Below, piece after piece: positions 25,142-36,379 of a stretch of 51,702 nt of DNA; the stretch's first letter is position 1; each line of letters opens with the position of its first letter. A model generated the notes under the pieces. It worked only from the letters and a program-made list of their open reading frames with translations. It did no database searches and was not told where the DNA came from. Location of the stretch: the NCBI GenBank assembly GCA_944321165.1, contig CALUKE010000019.1, positions 1-51,702 of the forward strand, written 5' to 3'. The position numbers were made by a program, and so were the translations under genes. This DNA comes from an uncultured Odoribacter sp. Its GTDB lineage: Bacteria; Bacteroidota; Bacteroidia; Bacteroidales; Marinifilaceae.

Positions 25142-26380
25142 TTAAAAATTGTATTGAATCATGGCATTGATACGGCTGGCATTTCCGTAGTCATGGTTGA
25201 AATCATTGCGACGTCCGAATACATATTCCAGACCGGTTGTCCCGTATTCGCTGAAATTCCATAACAGATTGATGGCTGCGTATTGGGCGTATTTGTAAGT
25301 ATCCTTGTTTAAGTTTCCACATTCTTCCAGGCGTGCATAGCTATAAGTCAGGGTGGAGTAAAGATCAGAGGTCCAGTTGTGCTGACAGGCCGCAAACAGA
25401 CCCCACATACCGGGGGCTTTCAGCTCTCCATCATTGGAAATAGGTATCAGGTCATATCCCATACCGGAAATATCCTGAATATAATTGGCGATTCCCTTGC
25501 CGTATTCTGTTTGAAACATCAGGCTGGTGGCAGAGCTCAGATTTAATAGGCCGCTTCCCATGATTCCCCAGCAGGTATGGATTTTGTCTTTATCTGTTAC
25601 TTGATTCTGGTAGCTGATATTTCTCAGGATTGCACCCAATTGAAAGTGGCTTTTATTGGAGGTGGTGTAACGGATATTGAGCGGGATATCGGGAATTTTT
25701 TGCCGGATGGTTTTGGCATATTCGCCTGTAGAGTAGGAGGCTTGTGCATATTCGAGAGCCAGGGAAGATTCCCAGTGTTCGTGGAAACGACAGGTGTAGC
25801 GGATCATCGGCTGGCGGATTTCGATACCGCTGCTGGGACCTTCTTCATCGATGGTGGTGGGTACTGCGGTCATGTCGCCGAAAGTACTCCAGGTCTGTCC
25901 CAATGTAAAACCTTTAAACTGAACGAAGGCCTGCTGCAGTTTTGGGGTGTTCTGCGGTCCCTGAAATTCCATTTCCAGATAAGAGACTAAACGTCCGACA
26001 TCCGTATTCCCGATTAACTTAAAAAACAGCCGGGATTGTCCGATGGTCATGCCATAACTGGCTCCTCCTTGATGACCTTTCATGGCGATGGCTGAGGTGG
26101 TAAAGAAATTATAATTCTCGACTCCGTTGAAATCGTAAACACCGGTCAGCTGGACATAACCGCCTACTCCAAAAATGAAATTTTTGTTGTTGTCAAAAAA
26201 AATGAAACGAGGTGCTGCCGGGTCATTATAGGCCAGGGGAAAAGCTTCTTTCATCATGGTATAGAAGTTGTGGCAGTCTCTTTTTTCCGATACCGATATG
26301 ATATTTATCTGCTGTGCCATAGTCGTATGGGAGATACTCGATATTGCCGTCAGTATTGCAATTAAGAATCTTTTTTTCAT
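25142..26380 (-). CDS. DcaP-like outer-membrane porin
   Basis: A 412-residue outer-membrane beta-barrel with a signal peptide (MKKRFLIAILTAISS) and a terminal phenylalanine (MIQYNF) as needed for barrel assembly. Features typical of DcaP-like porins are FGVGGYVQLTGVYDF near the start, SRLFFKL, LEMEFQGPQNTPKLQQAFVQ, and FTLGQTWSTFGD. These proteins form substrate channels, often for negatively charged small molecules; the substrate here is unknown. It is a single gene. Its ~180-base upstream gap is shared with a divergent ECF sigma gene, and I see no clear promoter in its direction. Confidence 0.83.
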   Translation of the reverse strand: MKKRFLIAILTAISSISHTTMAQQINIISVSEKRDCHNFYTMMKEAFPLAYNDPAAPRFIFFDNNKNFIFGVGGYVQLTGVYDFNGVENYNFFTTSAIAMKGHQGGASYGMTIGQSRLFFKLIGNTDVGRLVSYLEMEFQGPQNTPKLQQAFVQFKGFTLGQTWSTFGDMTAVPTTIDEEGPSSGIEIRQPMIRYTCRFHEHWESSLALEYAQASYSTGEYAKTIRQKIPDIPLNIRYTTSNKSHFQLGAILRNISYQNQVTDKDKIHTCWGIMGSGLLNLSSATSLMFQTEYGKGIANYIQDISGMGYDLIPISNDGELKAPGMWGLFAACQHNWTSDLYSTLTYSYARLEECGNLNKDTYKYAQYAAINLLWNFSEYGTTGLEYVFGRRNDFNHDYGNASRINAMIQYNF

Positions 26381-26545
26381 GATTTTGCCTGTTAAATTTT
26401 ACATCTGTTTTTCGGTAATGTATACGGATCCGTACCTTAAATTTGTTTCGTTTATCGTTCTATTCTGTGGATAGGGTTGTCGAGATAGAGGCGAATGCTG
26501 AAATAAAAAAAAATTGCAAAGGGATGGACGTAATTAAAAACTGCA

Positions 26546-26553
26546 TAAATTTG
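26546..26553 (+). promoter_or_regulatory. -7 element before the ECF sigma gene
   Basis: TAAATTTG fits TAnnTTTG. A start of transcription ~7 bases downstream would leave the ATG at 26563 almost leaderless, which favours the ATG at 26581 as the real start. No good -33 element is visible. Confidence 0.4.
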
Positions 26554-26580
26554 TAGTATTGTATGTCTATAATCGGGGTG

Positions 26581-27156
26581 ATGGCGTATACGGACAAGCA
26601 GATATTAGAAGTTGCCAATACTAAAGATAAACTGTCGTACAAGCGCTTGTACGATGTTTATTATGCTGCTTTGTGTCGTTATGCTTCGAAATTGCTTCAT
26701 GAGGTTGATCGGGTGGAAGAGGATATTGTGCAAGAAATATTTATTCGTTTTTGGGAGAATAAAGTGGTCTTTTCAGATGTCAAGGCACTTACGACCTATT
26801 TATATCGGGCAGTTTATAATGCTTGTGTGAATTATGTCCGGGATCGAAAAGAATATGCCGTTTGTGTAGTGACAGAGAAATGGGAAGAAGAGGAATTTGA
26901 TTCTGAAGTAAACGAAAGACTTTTAATTGAGGAGGAATATTTTCGCCAAATTTATATGGCCATAGATATGTTGTCAGAGCAGCGTCGTCAAATTCTTTTA
27001 AAAACTTTAGCAGGGAAAAAGATGGAGGAGATTGCCCGGGAAATGAATGTTTCTGTCAATACAGTCAAAACTTTGAAAAGAAAAGCGTATGAGGAGTTGC
27101 GCAAAAGAATTTCCGAGGCGGCCTTTCTATTCTTTTTGTGGTGGATACATGGATAG
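26581..27156 (+). CDS. ECF-type RNA polymerase sigma factor, no visible anti-sigma
   Basis: About 191 residues with region 2 (YKRLYDVYYAALCRYASKLL, IVQEIFIRFWEN) and region 4 (LSEQRRQILLKTLAGKKMEE, MNVSVNTVKTLKRKAYEEL). It belongs to the FecI/SusC-associated type common in Bacteroidetes. Unlike those, it is not followed by a FecR gene; the next gene is a GH31, 132 bases downstream, without a terminator between. The C-terminus ends in a hydrophobic FLFFLWW stretch. An upstream in-frame ATG at 26563 would add six residues. It may control the GH31 gene or a distant locus. Confidence 0.88.
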   Translation: MAYTDKQILEVANTKDKLSYKRLYDVYYAALCRYASKLLHEVDRVEEDIVQEIFIRFWENKVVFSDVKALTTYLYRAVYNACVNYVRDRKEYAVCVVTEKWEEEEFDSEVNERLLIEEEYFRQIYMAIDMLSEQRRQILLKTLAGKKMEEIAREMNVSVNTVKTLKRKAYEELRKRISEAAFLFFLWWIHG

Positions 27157-27288
27157 AATGTATTTTTTTATAACTTGCCATTGATTATCGATAAGATTGA
27201 TCTGGTGTATTTTTATTATTTGATGAGGTGTCCGATAAAAGATCCAAAAATTCATGAGGGAATGTTGAACATTAAGTGATATTTACGG

Positions 27289-30096
27289 ATGAAAAATTTT
27301 TTAATGGGCGGATTGTTGTTGTTGGCTTTTCCGCTTGTAGCACAGACAGTTTTTGATTACTCTGCAGTAGAAGAAGAGACATTGCAGGTTGCTGATAGAT
27401 TGCAACTGGATTTGCACTCGGATATTCATACCGGTTTAAATTCCGGTTTCAAGGGTGGTGCTTTTGGGGATTTCGGTTTTGATGCTCCTGTTTCACGATA
27501 TCCGTTCTTAAAAAGAGGTGATTCTGTCGAGATCTGGGGCATGAACCCGATTATCGAAGGAGAGAAGACAATATTTTCAATGACGGATGCCAGCCATGGC
27601 GGTGATGAATTGACAATGATGTGTGGAAAAAACATGGCGGTAAAACACAATCATGGAAAAGATCTTATTTATGGAGAGGGTAGATTTCCCGAACCCGGGC
27701 GATGGCATCATATGGCTTTGACATATGATGGAACGAAGGGAAAGTATACAGTGAATAAATCTTCAGATGGAGTCGTTATTTTGTATAAAAAACCATTGAA
27801 GGATGGGACAAGGGCCATTCGTATAAATGTATTGGATGAAAGGATATTCAGAGTTTCTGTTTCTAATGAGGAGGAATTTTCCACCCGGGAGAGTTTGATG
27901 CTGGTGTCCGATGCGGTAAAATCTGAGATCGATTTTTCAACGGAAGAAAAAGAGGATTCCTATTTTATATCGACAGATAAAATAAAGGTTAAAATAGACT
28001 TGTTAACTGGAAAGATATCATTTGGGGAGGGGGCGACTGTGATTTTGAGTGAAGCCTCGAGATTTATAAAGAAGGATAGTGTAGAAGGCGAAGCAGTCAA
28101 TAATATCTTTCAATCTTTTTATTGGAATGGAGAAGAAGAACAGCTGTACGGTTTGGGATCTTCTCAACAGGGTTTCCTGTCTTTAAGAGGACAGAGAGTA
28201 CCACTGTTCCAACAGAATAGAGAGATGGTTGTCCAAATGTTGTTGTCGTCCAAAGGATATGGTATATTGTGGGACAATTATTCTTTGGGGGAATATGGGG
28301 ATGCGAGAGAGTCGTATTATTTGTGGTCAGAAGTAGCAGATGAGATCGATTATTATTTTATAGCCGGCAATGATGCGGATGCGGTGATTGCCGGGTACAG
28401 AAAATTGACAGGGAGTGCTCCGATGTTTCCCAAATGGGCGTATGGTTTCATGCAATCCCGGGAGCGTTATAAGGATCAAAATGAAATTGTGGAAGCATTG
28501 AAGGAACTTAGAAAGAGAAAGGTGCCTGTCGATTTGATGGTACAGGATTGGTATACATGGAAAGATGGAGAATGGGGCCAAAAGACCCCTGATCCTTCGC
28601 GATTTCCGGATATCGAAAGAATGGTCGATGAAATTCATGGAATGAATGCGAAGGTAATGATATCGATCTGGCCCAATGTCACGGAGGGATGTCCTGACCA
28701 GGTCGAATGGGAAAATGAAGGGTGTGTTATGGGGAATCGGGGATTTTTGGATCCATTTATCAAGAAGGGACGGGATATATATTGGAAGCAGACAAATGAT
28801 GCCTTTTTCAGTAAGGGAATGGATGGATTCTGGATCGATTGTACGGAACCTTTTGATAGTGACTGGACTTCGACCATGTTGGAACTTCCTGCATTTGATA
28901 TTGTAAACAGAGCATCTGTCGGCCACAAAAGGCAAATGAACAATCACCTGGGATCCGGCGCAAGGTATTTATTGGCGTATTCTTTGATGCATGCCAAGGG
29001 GATGTATGAGGGATGGAGACAAACAAGCGATGATAAAAGGGTTTTTATGCTGACCAGATCAGCCAATGCCGGTCAGCAGAGGTATGCAACGGTGTGTTGG
29101 ACTGGAGATATTTCAGGGACCTGGGAATATTTCAGAGCACAGATACCGGCAGGACTCAATTTTTGTGCTTCAGGAATGCCCTATTGGACGAGTGATATCG
29201 GAGGCTTTTTCGTAAAGAACGATCCGTATCGCTGGTTTGTTGCCGGAAATTTTGAACAAGGCCCCAAGGATGAGGGATACAAGGAGCTGTATACCAGATG
29301 GTATCAGTTTGCTGCATTTTGTCCGATATTTAGGGCTCACGGAACTGACTATAACAGGGAAATATGGAATTTTGGGGAACCGGGCGATAAATGTTACGAT
29401 ACACAATTGAAATTCTCTAAATTGAGATACCGTTTGTTGCCATACATATATTCGAATGCCTGGCGGGTGACAAATGATGCTTATACAATGATGAGACCAC
29501 TTGTTTTCGATTTTCCGGATGATGATGAAGCTTTGCTATGCAGGTTTAATTATATGTTTGGGGATGCTTTTTTGGTTTGTCCTGTTACCGAACCTTATTT
29601 TTATTGGGTCAATTCGCAAAAGTATACACCGTATCGTGAGACTATGAGGATATATCTACCGTCGGATGGTGGTACGAAATGGTTTGATTTCTGGACTAAT
29701 GAGGTCTATGAGGGGGGAAAATATATAGAACAGAAGGTTGAATATACGACGATGCCTATTTTTGTGCGGGCCGGTTCAATCGTTCCATTTGGTCCGGAGG
29801 TTCAATATGCAACCGAAGATGATAACCGGGAATTGGAAATCAGAATATATCCTGGGGCGGATGCTACCTTTGAATTATACGAAGATGAGAATGATAATTA
29901 CAATTATGAGAAAGGCTGCTATTCTCTTATCGAGTTTGTGTATGACGATGAGCTGGGAGAGGTGAAGATAAAAAAAAGGGAAGGTAATTATGAAGGGATG
30001 TTGAAGAACCGTATCTTTAAGGTGAGAAATATGGAATCCGGTGAATTGAAAATTGTGAAATACAATGGTAAGTGTGAGAGTATCAATATAAAATGA
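27289..30096 (+). CDS. GH31 alpha-glycosidase with an N-terminal half LamG domain
   Basis: A 935-residue secreted enzyme (signal peptide MKNFLMGGLLLLAFPLVAQ). The GH31 barrel is complete, with the nucleophile Asp in GMDGFWIDCTEP and the acid/base Asp in CWTGDISGTW. SARYLLAYSLMHAKG, PYWTSDIGG and FRAHGTD mark the family, which includes alpha-xylosidases and alpha-glucosidases. GH31 N-terminal and C-terminal sandwiches flank the barrel. Residues ~30-150 resemble the first half of a LamG lectin fold up to GRWHHMALTYDG. They then pass directly into the GH31 N-terminal domain (SSDGVVILYKKPL), leaving out the strands that normally complete LamG. It looks like a chimera. The gene is A/T-richer than the GH43/GH97 locus. 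It may be co-transcribed with the upstream ECF sigma gene. Confidence 0.9.
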   Translation: MKNFLMGGLLLLAFPLVAQTVFDYSAVEEETLQVADRLQLDLHSDIHTGLNSGFKGGAFGDFGFDAPVSRYPFLKRGDSVEIWGMNPIIEGEKTIFSMTDASHGGDELTMMCGKNMAVKHNHGKDLIYGEGRFPEPGRWHHMALTYDGTKGKYTVNKSSDGVVILYKKPLKDGTRAIRINVLDERIFRVSVSNEEEFSTRESLMLVSDAVKSEIDFSTEEKEDSYFISTDKIKVKIDLLTGKISFGEGATVILSEASRFIKKDSVEGEAVNNIFQSFYWNGEEEQLYGLGSSQQGFLSLRGQRVPLFQQNREMVVQMLLSSKGYGILWDNYSLGEYGDARESYYLWSEVADEIDYYFIAGNDADAVIAGYRKLTGSAPMFPKWAYGFMQSRERYKDQNEIVEALKELRKRKVPVDLMVQDWYTWKDGEWGQKTPDPSRFPDIERMVDEIHGMNAKVMISIWPNVTEGCPDQVEWENEGCVMGNRGFLDPFIKKGRDIYWKQTNDAFFSKGMDGFWIDCTEPFDSDWTSTMLELPAFDIVNRASVGHKRQMNNHLGSGARYLLAYSLMHAKGMYEGWRQTSDDKRVFMLTRSANAGQQRYATVCWTGDISGTWEYFRAQIPAGLNFCASGMPYWTSDIGGFFVKNDPYRWFVAGNFEQGPKDEGYKELYTRWYQFAAFCPIFRAHGTDYNREIWNFGEPGDKCYDTQLKFSKLRYRLLPYIYSNAWRVTNDAYTMMRPLVFDFPDDDEALLCRFNYMFGDAFLVCPVTEPYFYWVNSQKYTPYRETMRIYLPSDGGTKWFDFWTNEVYEGGKYIEQKVEYTTMPIFVRAGSIVPFGPEVQYATEDDNRELEIRIYPGADATFELYEDENDNYNYEKGCYSLIEFVYDDELGEVKIKKREGNYEGMLKNRIFKVRNMESGELKIVKYNGKCESINIK

Positions 30097-30131
30097 AAGA
30101 CTGTAAACGGAGATAAAGAAGTTTACTGTTC

Positions 30132-30183
30132 ATAAATCAATGGGGACCGTATCATTTATTTCATACGGTCCCCATTGATTTAT
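30132..30183. terminator. Strong bidirectional terminator between GH31 and glyS
   Basis: A perfect 21-base inverted repeat with a 10-base loop; the arms contain GGGGACCGTAT and its complement. It lies between convergent genes, with T-rich sequence on the + side. Confidence 0.8.
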
Positions 30184-30197
30184 ATTGTTGTTTTAAT

Positions 30198-31751
30198 TTA
30201 GTCTTGAATTTTTCTCAGTAGGGTTTGTAAATCGCATTTTTCTTTCAAAATACCGAACAGTTTGTCGATGGCAACCCGTTCCTGTTGCATGGTATCACGG
30301 TCACGAATAGTGACGGCATTGTCTTCCAGGGTCTGGTGGTCGATGGTGATACAGAAGGGAGTACCGATGGCGTCCTGGCGGCGATAGCGTTTGCCGATGG
30401 AATCTTTTTCATCGTATTGGCAGTTGAAATCGTATTTCAGCAGATCCATGATTTCCTGGGCCTTTTCAGGCAGACCGTCTTTTTTTACCAGAGGCATGAT
30501 GGCCATTTTTACTGGAGCCAGAGCTGCCGGTAGGCGCAGGACTACCCGGGAGTCCTGTTTGCCGTCTTTGCTCAGATCTTCTTCGCAGTAAGCGGCCGAC
30601 ATGACTTGCAGGAACATCCGGTCCACTCCGATAGAGGTCTCGATGACGTAAGGAACATAAGATTCGTTGAGCTCGGTATCGAAATATTGAATTTTCTTGC
30701 CGGAATATTTCTGGTGCTGTGACAGGTCGAAATCTGTGCGGGAATGGATACCTTCCACCTCTTTGAAACCGAATGGAAATCTGTATTCGATATCGGTAGC
30801 GGCATTGGCATAGTGTGCCAGTTTTTCATGATCGTGGAAGCGATAGTTTTCTTCTCCGAATCCCAATAATTGGTGCCATTTCATACGGGTATTTTTCCAT
30901 TTCCGGAACCATTCCAATTCGGAGCCGGGACGGACAAAGAATTGCATTTCCATTTGTTCGAATTCCCGCATCCGGAAAATGAATTGTCGGGCTACGATTT
31001 CATTCCGGAATGCTTTGCCGATTTGTGCGATACCGAATGGAATTTTCATTCGGCCGGTTTTTTGCACATTCAGGAAATTGACGAAAATACCTTGTGCCGT
31101 TTCGGGACGCAGGTATATTTTGCTGGCCCCTTCGGCCGTAGATCCCATTTCTGTGGAAAACATCAGATTGAATTGACGCACTTCTGTCCAGTTGCAGGTA
31201 CCGGAAATCGGACAAACGATCTTTTCGTCCAGAATGATTTGTCGAACCTCGTTCAGGTCGTTGGCATTCAGTGCATTGCTCATCCGTTCGTGGAGAGCAT
31301 CTCTTTTTCGGAGATGTTCCTGAATTTGAGGATTGGTCTCTCGGAATAAGGCCTCGTCGAATTTTTCACCGAAGCGTTTACGGGCTTTTTCGACATCTTT
31401 TTCTATTTTTTCGTCGTATTTGGCGATCTGGTCTTCAATGAGAACGTCAGCCCGGTATCTTTTTTTCGAATCTTTGTTGTCGATCAGGGGGTCATTGAAT
31501 GCATCCACATGGCCGGAAGCTTTCCAAATGGTCGGGTGCATAAAAATGGCAGAATCTATCCCTACAATATTTTCATGTAACCGGATCATGGATTCCCACC
31601 AATAGCGTTTGATATTGTTTTTCAGTTCTACGCCGTTCTGTCCGTAATCATATACTGCTCCCAGTCCGTCGTAAATATCTGAAGAGGGAAACACGAACCC
31701 ATATTCTTTGCAATGGGCAACCAATTTTTTGAATACATCTTCCTGTGCCAT
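30198..31751 (-). CDS. glyS: Glycyl-tRNA synthetase, single-chain dimeric type
   Basis: A 517-residue class II synthetase that charges tRNA-Gly. The N-terminus has LVAHCKEYGFVFPSSDIYDGLGAVYDYG. Class II core motifs follow (FNLMFSTEMG, YLRPETAQGIFVNF, FRNEIVARQFIFRMREFEQMEMQFF), and the ETSIGVDRMFL motif 3 region comes before a C-terminal anticodon-binding domain (LAPVKMAIMPLVKK). This is the alpha2 type shared by Bacteroidetes, archaea and eukaryotes, not the alpha2beta2 type. It is a single gene. Confidence 0.97.
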   Translation of the reverse strand: MAQEDVFKKLVAHCKEYGFVFPSSDIYDGLGAVYDYGQNGVELKNNIKRYWWESMIRLHENIVGIDSAIFMHPTIWKASGHVDAFNDPLIDNKDSKKRYRADVLIEDQIAKYDEKIEKDVEKARKRFGEKFDEALFRETNPQIQEHLRKRDALHERMSNALNANDLNEVRQIILDEKIVCPISGTCNWTEVRQFNLMFSTEMGSTAEGASKIYLRPETAQGIFVNFLNVQKTGRMKIPFGIAQIGKAFRNEIVARQFIFRMREFEQMEMQFFVRPGSELEWFRKWKNTRMKWHQLLGFGEENYRFHDHEKLAHYANAATDIEYRFPFGFKEVEGIHSRTDFDLSQHQKYSGKKIQYFDTELNESYVPYVIETSIGVDRMFLQVMSAAYCEEDLSKDGKQDSRVVLRLPAALAPVKMAIMPLVKKDGLPEKAQEIMDLLKYDFNCQYDEKDSIGKRYRRQDAIGTPFCITIDHQTLEDNAVTIRDRDTMQQERVAIDKLFGILKEKCDLQTLLRKIQD

Positions 31752-31803
31752 AACTTGAAATATTATTTAGGCTACAAAAGTACCATTTTTTTCTTTGATT
31801 GTA

Positions 31804-33570
31804 CTATTCCTCGTGCCCAATCTCTTTCATGGCTTGGGTGACATTGATGGTGTAGTCTCCGATTTTTTCACATTCGGAGAAAATATCATTGTACAAAATA
31901 CCTGTTGAATAGTCGTAACGTTTTTCCTCGATGGCAATCAGATGTTCCTGTTTCAGGATAGTACGGTAATCATTGATGGCCTGCTCCAGTTCGTATGCCT
32001 TTTTGGCGTTCACCAAGGTATATTCTATGGATAAATTGTCGCACATGACACCGATGGATTCATCTACTAAGGCAAACATGTGTTTGAGTTTGGTAGATAA
32101 TTCTTCGGGGAAGGTGATTTTTTGTTCATTACGTCGGTTGATGGCCTTGGCTACATTGAGTATGGAGTCGGCTACACTTTCCACTTCGGATACGATCTTG
32201 AACATGGCCCGGATGCGTTGTGAGTTCTCGGACGTTAATCTTGACTCCGAAACTTTGGTTAAATAGTCGGCGATTTCAACTTCTACGAGATCGCTTTCAT
32301 CTTCCATCTTTTGAAGAATATCGAATTCTTTTTCATATTCGCTCGCTGGCATGTCAAATGCTTGGACAGTTTTGTGGAACATCTCCAAAGTGCTTTGGCC
32401 ATAAAGCGAGATTTCTTGTTTGGCTTGGAAAAGAGAGGCGTCAGGGGTAGATAGCAAACCGATTTTAATATGTTTTAAAGTGAAAGTATCTTCGCCTTTC
32501 TTGGGGGGAATGATTCGAGTGACAATTTGTGCCAAATATTTGGTAAACCAAATTAGGATGGTCACATTAATACCTTTTGCCAACGTATTGAAAAGTGAAA
32601 GCACTAAAGGCATGGCCGCATTGATGGAGGCCGTGACTCCGGCCCTCGCTTCTGGAGAAAATGCTTCGTTTAACAGTTTCGGATCGGAGTATTTGGGATT
32701 ATAGGTTGATAAATGCAACGAAACGGACAAATCGCCGATGAAATTTAAAAAAGGAGTGAAAATGAAGAATAGCCAGATTACACCGAATACATTGATGATA
32801 AAGTGGGCCAGCGCTGCACGTTTCGCCTGTACATTGGCAACTGCTGCTGCCAGATTGGCGGTAATGGTGGTTCCGATATTTTCTCCCATGATCATGGCGG
32901 CTGCATCTTCATAGCCAATCCACCCTTTGGAACACATCACCAAAGTCAATGCCACTGTGGCTGAAGAAGATTGGAAGATTGTCGTTAAACCGGCTCCGAT
33001 CAGCAAAAAGATCATCCAGGAACGGAAGCCCAAGAAACTGATGTCTTGAATGAATTCTCCTACTCCAGGCAGGTCGTGTAAGTTTGTCGGCATAGATTCC
33101 TGCAAAAAGCGCAAGGCTAAAAATAGCAAACCGAATCCGACGAACATTTCTCCCCAATTTTTGCGGGAACGTTTTTGTGAAAATAGAAATGGAAGAGAAC
33201 ATCCGATGATCGGTAATGCCAGGTCGCCCATACTGAATTTCCCTAATCCCAGAGCTGCTACCAACCAGCTGGTGATGGTGGTGCCGACATTGGCTCCTAA
33301 AATGACTCCGATGGAACCGACGAGATCTAATAGACCGGCATTGACAAAACTCACAACCATGACTGTTGTCGCAGAAGAGCTCTGTATCAGGGCTGTAATA
33401 AATAAACCGGTCAGCACGCCGGTAACCCGATTGGAGGTCATCGCTGTCAATATTTGTCGCATTTTATTGCCAGCCAACTTCTGAAGGGATTCACTCATCA
33501 GTTTCATTCCATATAGAAATACTCCCAATGATCCGATGAGTTTTAATACTTCAAAGATTCCATAGTCCAT
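31804..33570 (-). CDS. Na+/phosphate symporter with C-terminal PhoU-like domain
   Basis: 588 residues. The membrane half holds two inverted Na/Pi cotransporter repeats, each with the QSSSAT motif (ALIQSSSATT at ~61 and TIFQSSSATV near 197), and about eight to nine helices. From ~360 to the end is a soluble PhoU-like helical domain with heptad-type acidic helices (ESVADSILNVAKAINR, ECEKIGDYTINVTQAM). The family takes up phosphate with sodium, and the PhoU part is thought to regulate it. It lies 52 bases downstream of the glyS start in the same direction, without signs of coupling. Confidence 0.93.
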   Translation of the reverse strand: MDYGIFEVLKLIGSLGVFLYGMKLMSESLQKLAGNKMRQILTAMTSNRVTGVLTGLFITALIQSSSATTVMVVSFVNAGLLDLVGSIGVILGANVGTTITSWLVAALGLGKFSMGDLALPIIGCSLPFLFSQKRSRKNWGEMFVGFGLLFLALRFLQESMPTNLHDLPGVGEFIQDISFLGFRSWMIFLLIGAGLTTIFQSSSATVALTLVMCSKGWIGYEDAAAMIMGENIGTTITANLAAAVANVQAKRAALAHFIINVFGVIWLFFIFTPFLNFIGDLSVSLHLSTYNPKYSDPKLLNEAFSPEARAGVTASINAAMPLVLSLFNTLAKGINVTILIWFTKYLAQIVTRIIPPKKGEDTFTLKHIKIGLLSTPDASLFQAKQEISLYGQSTLEMFHKTVQAFDMPASEYEKEFDILQKMEDESDLVEVEIADYLTKVSESRLTSENSQRIRAMFKIVSEVESVADSILNVAKAINRRNEQKITFPEELSTKLKHMFALVDESIGVMCDNLSIEYTLVNAKKAYELEQAINDYRTILKQEHLIAIEEKRYDYSTGILYNDIFSECEKIGDYTINVTQAMKEIGHEE

Positions 33571-33700
33571 TTTGGCATTTTTTATAGTTCGAAATTTGCG
33601 ACTGTAAAAATAGAAAACTCATCGATATTACGAAAATGTTACAAGATAATTCATGAAGTTTTTTTTTGTAAAAAGTGGAAGTATTTATAACGGAACATAA

Positions 33701-33733
33701 AAAAAGCTGATCATTTCAATGACCAGCTTTTTA
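33701..33733 (-). terminator. Terminator after groEL
   Basis: On the - strand AAAAAGCTGGTCA pairs with TGATCAGCTTTTT (13 pairs, one G-T) and is followed by Ts. It starts 24 bases past the groEL stop. Confidence 0.8.
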
Positions 33734-33756
33734 TGGAATATGTTTGTAAAACTATA

Positions 33757-35406
<1,650 letters not shown>

Positions 35407-35456
35407 TTATTCGAATCGGTGACTTGAATACAGAACGATTCTTCTCACCATTGAAA

Positions 35457-35726
35457 TTATAGAATTGCGAGGATGTCGCTTTGATTCATTACTAGATATT
35501 TCTTGTCGTCGATGTGCACTTCTGTTCCGGAATATTTCCCGAATAATACGGTGTCTCCGACTTTGACTTCCATCGGTTCATCTGCTTTCCCTTTCCCGGT
35601 TGCGATAACTGTACCCTTTTGCGGTTTCTCTTGTGCAGTATCCGGAATGATAATTCCTCCTTTAGTCACAGTCTCTGCTTCAACAGGCTCAACAATGATT
35701 TTGTTAAGTACGGTTTTCAGTGTCAT
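35457..35726 (-). CDS. groES: Co-chaperonin GroES
   Basis: An 89-residue heptameric lid of GroEL. It contains the start LNKIIVEPVEAETVTKGGIIIPD with the mobile-loop region, KVGDTVLFGKYSGTEV, and a C-terminal YLVMNQSDILAIL. It leads the groESL operon. In the ~225 bases before it I see no CIRCE element, only weak inverted repeats (ACAAC-N5-GTTGT) and a TTGGCAC that lacks a -12 partner, so the heat-shock control is not identified. Confidence 0.97.
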   Translation of the reverse strand: MTLKTVLNKIIVEPVEAETVTKGGIIIPDTAQEKPQKGTVIATGKGKADEPMEVKVGDTVLFGKYSGTEVHIDDKKYLVMNQSDILAIL

Positions 35727-35952
35727 GGTTTAAAAATTTTTAAAGTTTATAATATGATTTTATTTTCAAATTCATGTGTAACGTGTCAACGTGATTCGGA
35801 GGTTGAATGTTACAACACTGAGTTGTTATCATATTTTGTGCCAAAAAATGGAATTGTTTGCGAAATAGTCGGGAAGAAATGATAAACACCTGAAAAATAA
35901 GTCGAAATGGACTTGTGGAAGGAAATGAACAGGGGAATAGCTTGTCAGATAT

Positions 35953-35988
35953 GCAAAAAAAATGTCAGTATGACTGACATACTGACAT
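35953..35988 (-). terminator. Terminator of the secG operon
   Basis: A perfect 11-base inverted repeat (ATGTCAGTATG / CATACTGACAT) with a 5-base loop is followed on the - strand by a run of eight T. This is a textbook intrinsic terminator, 20 bases past the secG stop. Confidence 0.9.
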
Positions 35989-36008
35989 TCTGTATGAAGT
36001 TGAAATGA

Positions 36009-36377
36009 TTATTCTGCTGAATTTTCAGTCGTATTCTCCGTTTCTGTGTTATTCTCCGTAGCCGTATTGGTGGTGGGGAATGACGGGATGGTTTGTTGTT
36101 GTATCGGTTGCGCCTCAAGCTGTTGCTGAATGGCTGACTGACTGGCATTTTCACCTCTTGGGATGAAGAAAGTGGCCAATACACATAAAACCATCATACT
36201 TCCAGCCAATGTCCACGTTGCTTTTTCCAGAAAGTCAGTTGTTTTTCTAACACCCATGATTTGATTTGAAGAGGCAAATGACGAAGCCAGTCCTCCTCCT
36301 TTTGAGTTTTGTACTAATACAATCAATATCAATAAAATACAGATAATGAATATCAAAACAGAAATTGCTATGTACAT
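36009..36377 (-). CDS. secG: Preprotein translocase subunit SecG
   Basis: A 122-residue small membrane subunit of the SecYEG channel. Two hydrophobic helices (~3-24 and ~55-75) flank the conserved cytoplasmic loop with VQNSKGGGLASSFASSNQIMG. The C-terminal tail is long, low in complexity and rich in N, T, E and Q, which is common in Bacteroidetes SecG. It is the last gene of a four-gene operon and starts 2 bases after the TPR gene. Confidence 0.95.
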   Translation of the reverse strand: MYIAISVLIFIICILLILIVLVQNSKGGGLASSFASSNQIMGVRKTTDFLEKATWTLAGSMMVLCVLATFFIPRGENASQSAIQQQLEAQPIQQQTIPSFPTTNTATENNTETENTTENSAE

Positions 36378-36379
36378 GA

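Noticed and set aside
35845..35870. TTGGCAC on the - strand before groES as a sigma54 -24 element
   Set aside because: No TTGC-type -12 element occurs at the required spacing.
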